A program made the translations under genes and the position numbers. DNA of 38,881 nt. Origin: Bacillota bacterium. GTDB taxonomy: Bacteria > Bacillota > Limnochordia > Darwinibacteriales > Darwinibacteriaceae. The notes beneath the pieces were generated by a model that made no database searches, was not told where the DNA came from, and saw only the letters and a list, made by a program, of their open reading frames with translations. This document shows positions 17,574 to 24,997 of this stretch, piece by piece. The stretch is taken from assembly GCA_012518735.1 (NCBI GenBank), contig JAAYRO010000171.1:1-38881 (forward strand), written 5' to 3'. Position 1 is the first letter of the stretch. Each line of letters starts with the position of its first letter.

Positions 17574-18223
17574 TTTTTTGTCCTGAAAATTTCTTGATGT
17601 AATAAATACAAACGCTTTAATTCTTGAATAGGTTCATGGTGATCGTCTACCCGTAAATCGACTTTTCGATCATTGAACCCGCCGTATCCTGCACCTTCCT
17701 GAACAATCAACAGCGCTGCCGACTGCTGTCCCCGAGAATCACCGCCTGCCTGTTGTCCCGCTTCCAGCGCCTCTAACAGACGGTGAGCCAATTCCCCCTC
17801 TGCTGCCAGAAATGTTTCCACCATGGCCTCAACTGTTTCTTGGCTGACCAAAATGTTTCCCTGGGCTGCAAAGTTTTCGCCAGTAATACCGCCTGCCCAT
17901 TTAAGGCACTTATCACCTGTGTAGGAAGCTGCTCTACCCTGCCCATCTACAATTCCCACCTGTCGTTTCCCACGACCTTCATCCTCACGAATTAGAATAT
18001 CTAGGGCTTCCTGAGCAGTCTTCCCTTCTTCTAGGAGAGCTAAACCTCTTGGTCCAAAGGCGGTGTTGGCAAATGATTGGGTTGCCACAGCGCCCACACC
18101 AGCTTTTGCCCAAGGTACTACCGATCCCACAGCTAAGAAACGAGACTGAACGGCAATTCCCAGTTCTTGAGTTTGTGGATCAAATCCCACAATGGAAAAG
18201 GTCGCTACTGTTTTTTCAGTCAT
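17570..18223 (-). CDS. DUF1028 family protein (Ntn-hydrolase-like)
   Basis: The 217-residue protein carries the DUF1028 signature: TFSIVGFDPQTQELGIAVQS, the VPWAKAGVGAVATQ block, FGPRGLALLEEGKTAQEAL and NILVSQETVEAMVETF. This family is predicted to fold like Ntn hydrolases, but the substrate is unproven. There is no signal peptide, so it is cytoplasmic. The ribosome site is GTGGAGGTG before ATG 18223. The overlap with the DUF4932 gene suggests a functional pair, perhaps peptide or amide breakdown with the MFS protein moving the product. Confidence 0.9.
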   Translation of the reverse strand: MTEKTVATFSIVGFDPQTQELGIAVQSRFLAVGSVVPWAKAGVGAVATQSFANTAFGPRGLALLEEGKTAQEALDILIREDEGRGKRQVGIVDGQGRAASYTGDKCLKWAGGITGENFAAQGNILVSQETVEAMVETFLAAEGELAHRLLEALEAGQQAGGDSRGQQSAALLIVQEGAGYGGFNDRKVDLRVDDHHEPIQELKRLYLLHQEIFRTKK

Positions 18224-18311
18224 TCTCTATGCACCTCCACTTTATTCTCACTTGTTTAGTGATTGCTCTCGAGGAAGCGAAGGGACCCTTCGCCCCTATC
18301 TACAGCGTTAA

Positions 18312-19904
18312 TCAAAAGAAAAAGCGAAACCCTATACCACTGTTGGAGCATACAGCTTCAATTTGATCGTGTATCCGCCAGAAGAAACGCCAGTGACTGT
18401 CTGAATTCGGCCGTTTCAGCCATTCAATACTCCAATCACTCAAGAAGGCCTCCACGCGAAACTGTAGATTTAACCGACCATTCGCCACACCTGAACCCAC
18501 CCACAATCGAGTTAGAAAGGAGCTGTACAAGTCCACTTCCAAGAAAGGTTCAATCACCATTTCGGAAAAAACCGCGCCAAACCGCCATCGGTGAGTAGGA
18601 GACAAAACTACGTCAAATTTAGAAGGATGCAAGAGAGTAATACAGTGGTTTTCCCGATAAGGCTGAGCTTGAAAATCGATCATTGACAGGTGAACCGAAT
18701 ACAACTCATGAAGCCAAAACTCCTCAAAAGAATCTAGATCCCGAAACGCTGGCCCAAACAAAAGTAGAGGAACTTGAGTGTCAGTATTTAGCAGACCAGC
18801 ATGATTACCGCGCTGTGCCCTAATAGCATAAGGAATCCGAGGCGGGTTGAGAACTATAACAATGTCACCAGTATTGGGGTTGCTTAGATAAGAAAATATA
18901 TTTGGCGGTACCCCAGGGTACCGATGTTCGCGGGTTAGACTCAGCCAGTCTTCTTTTGACAGGAAAGCACCATCATAATTAAGAGAACTATAGTCAAACA
19001 AATCCTCTTCTTCGTATAGATACTGAAACTCCCCATCCCGCATATTCACTTCAAAAACACCACTATTGTGATAGCCCAACACCTTATTGTGTGCCGGCAT
19101 AGTAAGGGCCAGATCGATCTGGGGATGGGCCCCTACGATTTTAGCCACATCCATTTTCTTCCCAGGATCCACGAGGTAAACATTAGGGTAGGCAAAATAG
19201 AGCAAATGCTCCCCAAGAACTTCGGAAATAATACTGTTGTGATTTATTACTTGCACATCATGTGTTGTCATTCCATGATCCGAATACAGCACCAGATTAA
19301 CATTATTCAACTTGCCTGAATCGAGCAGCAGACCAAAATAGTAGTCAAACCAGTACAGACTCTCCAAATGAGCGTCTTTTCCTAACAGATGCCCCATTAC
19401 ATCTGTATTGAACCAGAAAAACTCAACAACGTCTTGAGTTTCGAGCAATCGAGGAACATTCAGTAACGAAAGACCTGCCAAGTGCCTTAAAACCGGCAGC
19501 CCCAACAAGAACTGATGACGATTTCGCCTAGGAAAACCCCGAAACATCTCAAGAAAGACTTGAATGTCCCCCACTATTTCCCCAGTTTCCCGATTTAGAT
19601 AGCCCCAGCCAACAGTGTGATGGACCGAGTTATCCCAACCAGACTTCAACCTAGGGTAAATGATTTCTGTTCCTCCTGGGTACAAGCTGAGACCATAACG
19701 TACATGATGACCTTCCTCAAAAGCACTGGCAATGTTCGGAATATTTCCCGCCTCTAGTTCCCTAAAGAAATCAAGAGACGACACAGCATCCAAATGAATG
19801 ATGAGAAACTTCTCATTTGCCCGTCCACTCCCGGCAGCAGCTGGACAAAGAACAACCAAAAATACTAGTGCCCAAAACAACGCAATCAACCGCTCCTTAG
19901 GCAC
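18312..19904 (-). CDS. Exported type I phosphodiesterase / alkaline phosphatase superfamily
   Basis: The 530-residue enzyme has an N-terminal signal peptide (about residues 5-25, cleavage near AGSGRA). It has the metal-binding layout of the type I phosphodiesterase/nucleotide pyrophosphatase group: IIHLDAVSS (Asp), the nucleophile candidate Thr in YPGGTEII, NTDVMGHLLG (Asp, His), LYSDHGMTTHD (Asp-His) and QRGNHAG (His). It probably hydrolyses a phosphate mono- or diester outside the membrane. The start is GTG 19904 with GGGAGTG 7 nt upstream. It lies 88 nt before the DUF1028 gene. The C-terminal about 120 residues are not assigned to a domain. Confidence 0.87.
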   Translation of the reverse strand: MPKERLIALFWALVFLVVLCPAAAGSGRANEKFLIIHLDAVSSLDFFRELEAGNIPNIASAFEEGHHVRYGLSLYPGGTEIIYPRLKSGWDNSVHHTVGWGYLNRETGEIVGDIQVFLEMFRGFPRRNRHQFLLGLPVLRHLAGLSLLNVPRLLETQDVVEFFWFNTDVMGHLLGKDAHLESLYWFDYYFGLLLDSGKLNNVNLVLYSDHGMTTHDVQVINHNSIISEVLGEHLLYFAYPNVYLVDPGKKMDVAKIVGAHPQIDLALTMPAHNKVLGYHNSGVFEVNMRDGEFQYLYEEEDLFDYSSLNYDGAFLSKEDWLSLTREHRYPGVPPNIFSYLSNPNTGDIVIVLNPPRIPYAIRAQRGNHAGLLNTDTQVPLLLFGPAFRDLDSFEEFWLHELYSVHLSMIDFQAQPYRENHCITLLHPSKFDVVLSPTHRWRFGAVFSEMVIEPFLEVDLYSSFLTRLWVGSGVANGRLNLQFRVEAFLSDWSIEWLKRPNSDSHWRFFWRIHDQIEAVCSNSGIGFRFFF

Positions 19905-19934
19905 TGTCTTTCACTCCCTCCAAAACTGACGATG

Positions 19935-19961
19935 AAAAAAGGTTAGCGTAGTGTGCTAACC
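19935..19961 (-). terminator. Terminator of the 81-residue charged protein gene
   Basis: On the minus strand GGTTAGC (19955-19961) pairs with GCTAACC (19941-19947), followed by TTTTTT. It sits 6 nt past the stop. Some read-through may feed the phosphodiesterase gene, which has no clear promoter of its own. Confidence 0.85.
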
Positions 19962-19966
19962 CCCTA

Positions 19967-20212
19967 TTAGTCTTTTTCTACTGTTGGTTCTCTTTTCCTT
20001 TTTCGTGTCTCTACGCCACTTCTTGTATCCTCCCGATTATCAGGATGGGGAAGTGTCTCCATCTGCACGTCTTGGCTTTGGGATTCTCGTTTTACAGGAC
20101 TCCCTTTCGGTCGATGTCCTTCTTCCATCCGTTCCGGTTCTTTGTAGCCTTTACGTCCCAAAAAATCTCTAGTGTGGGGAATGCTTATCCCTCCTCGCCC
20201 CTTTGTACGCAT
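19967..20212 (-). CDS. Small highly charged protein of unknown function
   Basis: I do not recognise this 81-residue product. It is very rich in Arg, Lys, Glu, Asp, Pro and Gly, without hydrophobic helices or cysteines, so it is probably intrinsically disordered (for example GHRPKGSPVKRESQSQDV, RSGVETRKRKREPTVEKD). ATG 20212 is chosen because AGAGGAG precedes it at good spacing. An upstream in-frame ATG at 20260 has none. A strong terminator at its end supports a real transcript. It is divergent from the c-di-AMP riboswitch unit. Confidence 0.6.
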   Translation of the reverse strand: MRTKGRGGISIPHTRDFLGRKGYKEPERMEEGHRPKGSPVKRESQSQDVQMETLPHPDNREDTRSGVETRKRKREPTVEKD

Positions 20213-20374
20213 AGTGTCTCCTCTTTTAGGATTGCTATCCAAAGAGATTTGACAATTCATAAGTCGTACGGTAATATATTCTTAAAGAAGTCATTACGAA
20301 CGGGAAAGCCGACAAATTAGATAACCATTTTGAATCTATATTAAACTCCGTGTTAAAATTCCTTACCCAACCAC

Positions 20375-20403
20375 TTGACAATTATTCACTCTCATGTTAA
20401 AAT
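20375..20403 (+). promoter_or_regulatory. Promoter of the c-di-AMP riboswitch transcript
   Basis: TTGACA (20375-20380) and TAAAAT (20398-20403) are separated by 17 bp, about 10 nt before the aptamer starts. Confidence 0.85.
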
Positions 20404-20410
20404 ATAGATG

Positions 20411-20528
20411 AAATCTCCGAAGACCGTTTAGGGAGTGGGGGAACCAATTTGTTGGGGTGAATCTTGATTTTTTCAGTCAAGAAGGGCGACTTGGGCGTCC
20501 TAACCCGTCAGCTAACCTCACAGGAGTA
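20411..20528 (+). ncRNA. ydaO/yuaA c-di-AMP riboswitch aptamer
   Basis: The ordered conserved blocks of the ydaO aptamer are present: CCGTTTAGGGAGTGGGGGAA, GGGGTGAATC, AAGGGCGACTTGGGC, and CCTAACCCGTCAGCTAACCTC. The P1 arms CTCC (20415-20418) and GGAG (20523-20526) close it. In known cases ligand binding favours termination, so the gene should be ON at low c-di-AMP. Confidence 0.92.
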
Positions 20529-20532
20529 CACC

Positions 20533-20573
20533 AAGCGTATGATAAGCATATGAAAGCTTATTGTGCGCTTTTT
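20533..20573 (+). terminator. Expression-platform terminator of the ydaO riboswitch
   Basis: AAGCGTATGATAAGC (20533-20547) pairs with GCTTATTGTGCGCTT (20556-20570), 15 bp including G-U pairs. It ends in a run of T, directly after the aptamer and 43 nt before the start codon. Confidence 0.88.
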
Positions 20574-20615
20574 GTTATCTCGTTTTAGCACTTAAACAAG
20601 AAAGGAGATTAAAAA

Positions 20616-20786
20616 ATGAAAAAGAATCTTCTTAATGTCCGCGTTCCGTATTGGGATTTTAAAGGCCTTAATCCAAAATGGAATACCCAAGTAGAAAAGT
20701 ACGTATCAATAGAAAGTCATCCTCGTCAGAAGGTGGATCAATGGCCCAGCATGAGTTGGATACCAGCCACCTACCTAATGTTCTAG
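20616..20786 (+). CDS. 56-residue protein controlled by a c-di-AMP riboswitch
   Basis: This small open frame lies 43 nt after the riboswitch terminator. It has a strong ribosome site (AAAGGAG, 8 nt before ATG 20616) and stops at TAG 20784-20786. It begins MKKNLLNVRVPYWDF and ends WIPATYLMF. It is rich in aromatics (four Trp, three Tyr), has no cysteine, signal peptide or obvious transmembrane helix, and resembles no family I know. Its own promoter, riboswitch and terminator make it a one-gene transcription unit. Known ydaO targets are potassium transporters and cell-wall hydrolases, so a small effector in turgor or wall homeostasis is a guess. A remnant of a larger gene is the alternative. 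Confidence 0.72.
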   Translation: MKKNLLNVRVPYWDFKGLNPKWNTQVEKYVSIESHPRQKVDQWPSMSWIPATYLMF

Positions 20787-20800
20787 CAGTCAATACACTT

Positions 20801-20829
20801 AAGTCTCGGAGCAGCTCCGAGACTTTTTA
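20801..20829 (+). terminator. Terminator after the 56-residue protein gene
   Basis: An 11-bp perfect stem, AAGTCTCGGAG (20801-20811) with CTCCGAGACTT (20815-20825), has a CAG loop and a T-run, 14 nt past the stop. Confidence 0.93.
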
Positions 20830-21088
20830 ATTATCCTATCGTAAATAATAGGAAAGGGACTTCCCTGACAAACAGCCCGCTCCAAGTACCCCGACTGGTA
20901 AAGCTGTTTACCAAATACAACACCCTTTGAACAGTGAACGCCCAATGCATCTAATATGTCGACCATCTTGGATGCTTTCTATCCCATTCAAAAGCGGTCT
21001 GAAGTGCGATCTGAAGACATCCACATTTGTCCCGTCTTCCTCAAACGTACAGAGCTGAGGCAGCAGCCTATTAATACTACTTTCTAAG
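20830..21088. other. Intergenic stretch without a supported gene
   Basis: I see no convincing gene here. On the minus strand two short frames overlap. One runs 21105-20908. The other runs 20966-20799 (MVDILDALGVHCSKG start) and passes through the terminator hairpin. Both read protein-like in part but in different frames and without good ribosome sites, so this could be a decayed, frameshifted gene. Confidence 0.4.
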
Positions 21089-22531
21089 TCACAACAAGAA
21101 ATCAAATATTCCAGAAAATATTCTTAATAGTGAAACCACTGCCCGTTTGGACCATGGTATGGTTGACACAGCCTTGTTTACCCCTTCCCAAGTATCTGAT
21201 TCGCCTTGAATTACTGGTCGACTCTGCTCCATTTTGTTCTTGATGGCTTGACGTAACAGAGTATTGAACTCCTCACTGTGAATGACTAGCATCGTTTCCG
21301 TACTTAAAAAGCTGCTGCGAGCATCAATGTTAAACGAACCTACTGCACTGATGTGGTGATCAAAGACTAAGGCTTTACCATGCAAAGAGCCTGGCCCATT
21401 ATACTCCCAGATCTGCGCAGCCAAATTCTCCATAAGTCCCCTTTTTCGTTCATATCCAGCAATAGCTGATAGGTTGGGGCTGGCTGCAACGGAATTGGTC
21501 AGCAAAACGAGCTCTTTGCCAGCTAGAGAATCCTTGTCTAGATACTTTAACATAGCCTGCGTTGGTACGAGATAGGGGCTCTGTACTAACAAAGAGGCTT
21601 CAGCCTGTTCTGCAAGACGTGTTAATTCAACCCATACCCAAGGTGCCTTATTACCTCGTTGAATGGGGTTATGAATCAAAGTCACTTTCGAGGTTGGGAC
21701 GCTCTTTACCCTCAGCCATTTTTCAGCATCAAAAAGGTATTCGGAGTATTCGTCCCTAAACCAATTAAGTTGATGTGCCAAGTAATCCCTTCGAGCCTCA
21801 GCACGCTGGTTTCTCTTTTTGCTCATTTTGTAGACTGGGTTCACAGTGTAAGGGTGATCCCACAACAAATCGAAATACTCCTTCATTTGGGTTACGCCGC
21901 TTTGTTCCCCTAGACTATGGTCGCATTGAATAACGGCTACATCACGATCAAAAACTACATCTTTGGTCATATAGTCAGGCATGTAAAAACGATTGGCCAT
22001 ATTACGTCCGCTGATAATGCCTACTTTCCCATCAACAATCAGCAGCTTGTCATGTAAAAGATTCTGCCAAGTCCAAGGGCGCAGCAGATCAAAGGGCTCA
22101 TAAAACCTAAACTCGACATTGGGATGTTTCTGCAGGGCATAACGAACATCCCACATACTGCCATATAGTCCGTGAAAAATCCCATCCATTAAGATACGAA
22201 CATGTACACCCCCGTCGGCTGCTTCCAGAAGTGAACCAAGAAACACATCAGCAGCCAGCCCCGAATGAAGACTGTGATAGGCTGTGTCAATCGAATCCTG
22301 CGCGTTGCTGATGAGTCCCAAACGGACCCCGATGGTTTCATCCCACTCTTCGATCAATGCTACCCGATCACTGCCGAGACCTTCTCCCCAAAATCTATCC
22401 ACATTTGTGTTGGCTAAATAAGAATCGGCTGAGCGATAGGTCAAGCCAAAGTAGACGATTCCAGCCACGATTACATATAAAAAGTACAAAAGAACAATAC
22501 GGAAAAACCAACAAATTGAGCGTCTAATCAC
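21089..22531 (-). CDS. Phospholipase D family membrane protein (cardiolipin-synthase-like)
   Basis: The 480-residue protein has an N-terminal transmembrane segment (about residues 8-30) and two HKD catalytic motifs: HDKLLIVDGKVGIISGRN in the first half and HGKALVFDHHISAVGSFNID in the second. This is the layout of the PLD superfamily, including cardiolipin synthases and PLD-like phosphodiesterases. There is only one N-terminal hydrophobic segment, and the sequence between the motifs is long and basic, so the substrate is uncertain. The start is GTG 22531 with GAGGGGG upstream. Confidence 0.9.
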   Translation of the reverse strand: MIRRSICWFFRIVLLYFLYVIVAGIVYFGLTYRSADSYLANTNVDRFWGEGLGSDRVALIEEWDETIGVRLGLISNAQDSIDTAYHSLHSGLAADVFLGSLLEAADGGVHVRILMDGIFHGLYGSMWDVRYALQKHPNVEFRFYEPFDLLRPWTWQNLLHDKLLIVDGKVGIISGRNMANRFYMPDYMTKDVVFDRDVAVIQCDHSLGEQSGVTQMKEYFDLLWDHPYTVNPVYKMSKKRNQRAEARRDYLAHQLNWFRDEYSEYLFDAEKWLRVKSVPTSKVTLIHNPIQRGNKAPWVWVELTRLAEQAEASLLVQSPYLVPTQAMLKYLDKDSLAGKELVLLTNSVAASPNLSAIAGYERKRGLMENLAAQIWEYNGPGSLHGKALVFDHHISAVGSFNIDARSSFLSTETMLVIHSEEFNTLLRQAIKNKMEQSRPVIQGESDTWEGVNKAVSTIPWSKRAVVSLLRIFSGIFDFLL

Positions 22532-22584
22532 AGCACAATCCCCCTCAACTTAGTATTGCCCAATTGGGAGATCGACAGCAAGCA

Positions 22585-22616
22585 TAAGAAAAGACCCTGG
22601 ATTCCTCCAGAGTCTT
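22585..22616 (-). terminator. Terminator after ribU
   Basis: AAGAC-C-CTGGA (22591-22601) pairs with TCCAG-A-GTCTT (22606-22616) with one mismatch. On the minus strand the stem is followed by TTTTCTT, just past the ribU stop. Confidence 0.8.
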
Positions 22617-22623
22617 TCCCTAC

Positions 22624-23241
22624 TCAGTTCATTTTCCACAAAGGCTGTAAAGCCTTAAACAATCCAAATCCACTCACAGAAACAATGATGGCCTTTAGAA
22701 AATTGAAAGGCATGATGGCAAACAGGATTAACGTTCTCAAGTCTACAACGGACGAGTTAACCTTAGCTGCCATGCTGACAAACGCATCGACCGGATAGCC
22801 TAGCACCACTGCATACGCGGGAATAAAAATGAAGTAGTTCAGAATTCCACCTGCAATGGTCATGGAAAGCGTAGCAAGAATACAGCCAACAGCAACGCCT
22901 TTTCTAGACTGCCACTTCTCATAAGCTAACCCTAAGGGAATTACATAGGCTATACCAACTAAGAAATTAGCAAGCTCTCCAACTCCGCCTGTGTTACTCC
23001 TAACTATAATCTTTAGTACATTCTTAAGTAATTCTATCATTACACCAGCTGCAGGGCCCATGGCAAATGTACCAATAACTGCTGGAGCGTCACTTAGATC
23101 CAGCTTTAGAAATGTAGGGAAAATGGGCAGGGGAAAATCCAACAACATTAAAACCATGCCCAGCCCTGACAGCATTCCTATTTTTACCATTGAACTTGTC
23201 GTGAAAATACTGCTTTTTGCCTTACTTGCGTTTGGAATCAT
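22624..23241 (-). CDS. ribU: ECF transporter S component, riboflavin-specific RibU
   Basis: RibU is the substrate-binding membrane subunit of an ECF-type importer and works with the shared EcfA/A'/T module, not present here. The 205-residue protein has about six hydrophobic helices. It contains the RibU-type run FPLPIFPTFLKLDLSDAPAV, then VIELLKN-like and GELANFLVG segments. The assignment is strengthened by the FMN riboswitch directly upstream. ATG 23241 follows GAGAGGG. An upstream GTG at 23269-23271 lies against the riboswitch terminator and has no ribosome site. Confidence 0.95.
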   Translation of the reverse strand: MIPNASKAKSSIFTTSSMVKIGMLSGLGMVLMLLDFPLPIFPTFLKLDLSDAPAVIGTFAMGPAAGVMIELLKNVLKIIVRSNTGGVGELANFLVGIAYVIPLGLAYEKWQSRKGVAVGCILATLSMTIAGGILNYFIFIPAYAVVLGYPVDAFVSMAAKVNSSVVDLRTLILFAIMPFNFLKAIIVSVSGFGLFKALQPLWKMN

Positions 23242-23272
23242 ATCTAACCCTCTCTTCGTGATTTTTCCCACG

Positions 23273-23302
23273 AAAAAAGCAACCTGAAATTCTTCAGGTT
23301 GC
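23273..23302 (-). terminator. FMN riboswitch expression-platform terminator
   Basis: On the minus strand GCAACCTGAA (23293-23302) pairs with TTCAGGTTGC (23279-23288) and is followed by TTTTTT. It lies between the RFN element and ribU. Confidence 0.9.
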
Positions 23303-23349
23303 AGATAATCATCAGCGCGTGTAGAGAAATCGAAAGAGCTCTACAGCAT

Positions 23350-23470
23350 TCTACTCTTCTCTCATCCAGACTATACTGTCGGTTTTGGAATTTCACCAAA
23401 TCAACAACCCAAAGGCCGCTCGCGGACTGTCACCGCCGGTAGGGAATTTCACCCTGCCCCGAAGAATTTC
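23350..23470 (-). ncRNA. FMN riboswitch (RFN element)
   Basis: Read on the minus strand, the conserved RFN blocks appear in order: TTCGGGGCAGGGTGAAATTC, CCCTACCGGCGGTGACAG, TCCGCGAGC, GGTGAAATTCCAAAACCGAC and AGTCTGGATGAGAG. It should turn off ribU when FMN is high, through the following terminator. Confidence 0.96.
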
Positions 23471-23489
23471 TTATGCATTTTTCACTTTT

Positions 23490-23518
23490 ATTATAAGATA
23501 CAGCAAATCATTCGTCAA
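23490..23518 (-). promoter_or_regulatory. Promoter of the FMN riboswitch-ribU transcript
   Basis: On the minus strand TTGACG (23513-23518) and TATAAT (23490-23495) are separated by 17 bp, about 20 nt before the RFN element. Confidence 0.9.
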
Positions 23519-23546
23519 GGATTTTTATGCTTTTCTGTTAAACATT

Positions 23547-24263
23547 TCACACAAAAGGAAGGTTCTCCCCTTCCAGCCAGCCCTTCTTCTGCCAATAAAC
23601 CTTGTCAGCACTATCATCAGAATACGACCCGATCATTCTCCGCATAACAGAAAACATGGCTCTTGTAAAAAGAGGCGTCCTATGCTTCCCACGCCTTTCA
23701 ATAGAATTCAAAAACTGTTTTGCCTTCTTATTTAGAGCCTTTTCATACCGTTTTTGTTTATTTATCGGCATGGTTTCCCAGCTTCCGGCGAAAATGGTTA
23801 GGCCACATTTATAGATTTTAGGTATACCCCAAAACCGCATACAGCGGCTCATATTCTTATTCGTCAGTCCAGTCCCGCCACCAGCCGCCGTAGAAAGGAT
23901 CATGCCTACTTTAGAAAACATCTCTTCCATTGGTCGGTGAGCCATAAAAAGATATCCCAGATGATCAAGGAAAGCTTTCATCCCACCGCTGGCAGCTAAA
24001 ACATATACAGGCGAAGTAAGGACAATTCCATCAGCATCACGCATACTCTCTACAATAGGTTGAACATACGAAACGTGGGGACATCGTTCTTCACCATATT
24101 CGAAACAGTTCGTACAACCTAAGCAAAAATGGGGCAGATCTCTCGGCAAGAAGAACTCCGTAAATTCCACAGTCCCATGATTTCTAAGGGTCTCCATAAA
24201 AATGGAGGTAGCTTTATAGGTATTACCCTTTCTTGGACTTCCGTGAATAATACAGACCTTCAT
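23547..24263 (-). CDS. Flavodoxin-like NAD(P)H:FMN oxidoreductase (iron-sulfur flavoprotein type)
   Basis: This protein of about 238 residues has a flavodoxin-like FMN fold. The phosphate loop is IIHGSPRKGNTYKA, the cysteine cluster is CLGCTNCFEYGEERC (about residues 49-63), and the second flavin loop is TSPVYVLAASGGMKAFLDH. The basic C-terminal 60 residues are extra. ATG 24263 sits at proper distance from GGGGAGGG; the in-frame ATG at 24269 lies directly against that site and overlaps the methyltransferase stop. It is coupled to the methyltransferase gene. Whether it binds an iron-sulfur cluster is not certain. Confidence 0.9.
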   Translation of the reverse strand: MKVCIIHGSPRKGNTYKATSIFMETLRNHGTVEFTEFFLPRDLPHFCLGCTNCFEYGEERCPHVSYVQPIVESMRDADGIVLTSPVYVLAASGGMKAFLDHLGYLFMAHRPMEEMFSKVGMILSTAAGGGTGLTNKNMSRCMRFWGIPKIYKCGLTIFAGSWETMPINKQKRYEKALNKKAKQFLNSIERRGKHRTPLFTRAMFSVMRRMIGSYSDDSADKVYWQKKGWLEGENLPFV

Positions 24264-24265
24264 GG

Positions 24266-24898
24266 TCATCCCTCCCCTTGGGAATTAACCTTTAAATAGT
24301 CCTTCGGTAGTCTGTAGATAAGAAACTTCTCCCGTGCATCGACTGCCCCAGGGACCTTAACTTTATTGATCATTCGAAATGGAGTGTGACGTTTCAGAAC
24401 CCTTTTGTATTCTGGCAGAGGATAATACAGAATAATATCTACAGGTCGTGTATTACGGTTCACCGATTCCATAATGTTTCCAACAACCTTTTTGAAGACC
24501 TTGTGAGAAAAAGGATTAAAAAAATAGAAACAGTTATCTGTTGGTTTCACTTTATAATGCTCGGCCAAGCCATACTTTAAGCGAATAGGAGCTTGAATAT
24601 GCTTCACTTTATGTCGATAGCTGGCTTTGTTATCAAGTGCTTCTTCATATGTTTTATCATGAGCTTCAATGCCGGTTACAGGTACCTGAAATCGATGATG
24701 AATGTAAAAGGCTACTCGCCCTCTTCCACACCCAAAATCTACTACGTGATTTGCCTCCCTAAAACGATATGCTTCAAAAAGCTTGTCTAGCGCTTCGTAA
24801 GGCGTAGCTTCATAACGATTATAGTGCTGATGATCATCCCATTCCCGCAGACCGACTGTTTTGATTCCCAACCGCCGGTCGTATTTTCTCGCACTCAT
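24266..24898 (-). CDS. Class I SAM-dependent methyltransferase
   Basis: The protein has about 210 residues. Motif I is HVVDFGCGRGRVAFYI, the acidic end of strand 2 is VTGIEAHDKTYEEAL, and a later strand reads FYFFNPFSHKVF, where the catalytic DPPY-type motif is absent, pointing away from base methylation. ATG 24898 follows AGAGGAAG; the longer frame to 24943 has no ribosome site. It overlaps the downstream flavoprotein gene. The substrate is unknown. Confidence 0.88.
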   Translation of the reverse strand: MSARKYDRRLGIKTVGLREWDDHQHYNRYEATPYEALDKLFEAYRFREANHVVDFGCGRGRVAFYIHHRFQVPVTGIEAHDKTYEEALDNKASYRHKVKHIQAPIRLKYGLAEHYKVKPTDNCFYFFNPFSHKVFKKVVGNIMESVNRNTRPVDIILYYPLPEYKRVLKRHTPFRMINKVKVPGAVDAREKFLIYRLPKDYLKVNSQGEG

Positions 24899-24997
24899 TG
24901 CAATTCTTCCTCTCACTTCCTGTAATGAGCCAAGGGTAACCACCTTTATCTTTCTAGCTGATGAACAAGATTCCTTCTATAACACCTATACTGACCC

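Noticed and set aside
18276-18293. GCGAAGGG-A-CCCTTCGC inverted repeat as a terminator after the phosphodiesterase gene
   Set aside because: It has almost no loop and no T-run; it may be a weak hairpin or protein site but is not supported as a terminator.
20908-21105. 65-codon minus-strand ORF after the PLD gene as a real gene
   Set aside because: It overlaps the PLD stop, has no ribosome site, and no recognisable domain; kept only as possible debris.
23553-23574. GGAAGG/CCTTCC hairpin as terminator of the flavoprotein gene
   Set aside because: The stem and T-run lie inside the last codons, so termination there would cut the message before the stop codon.
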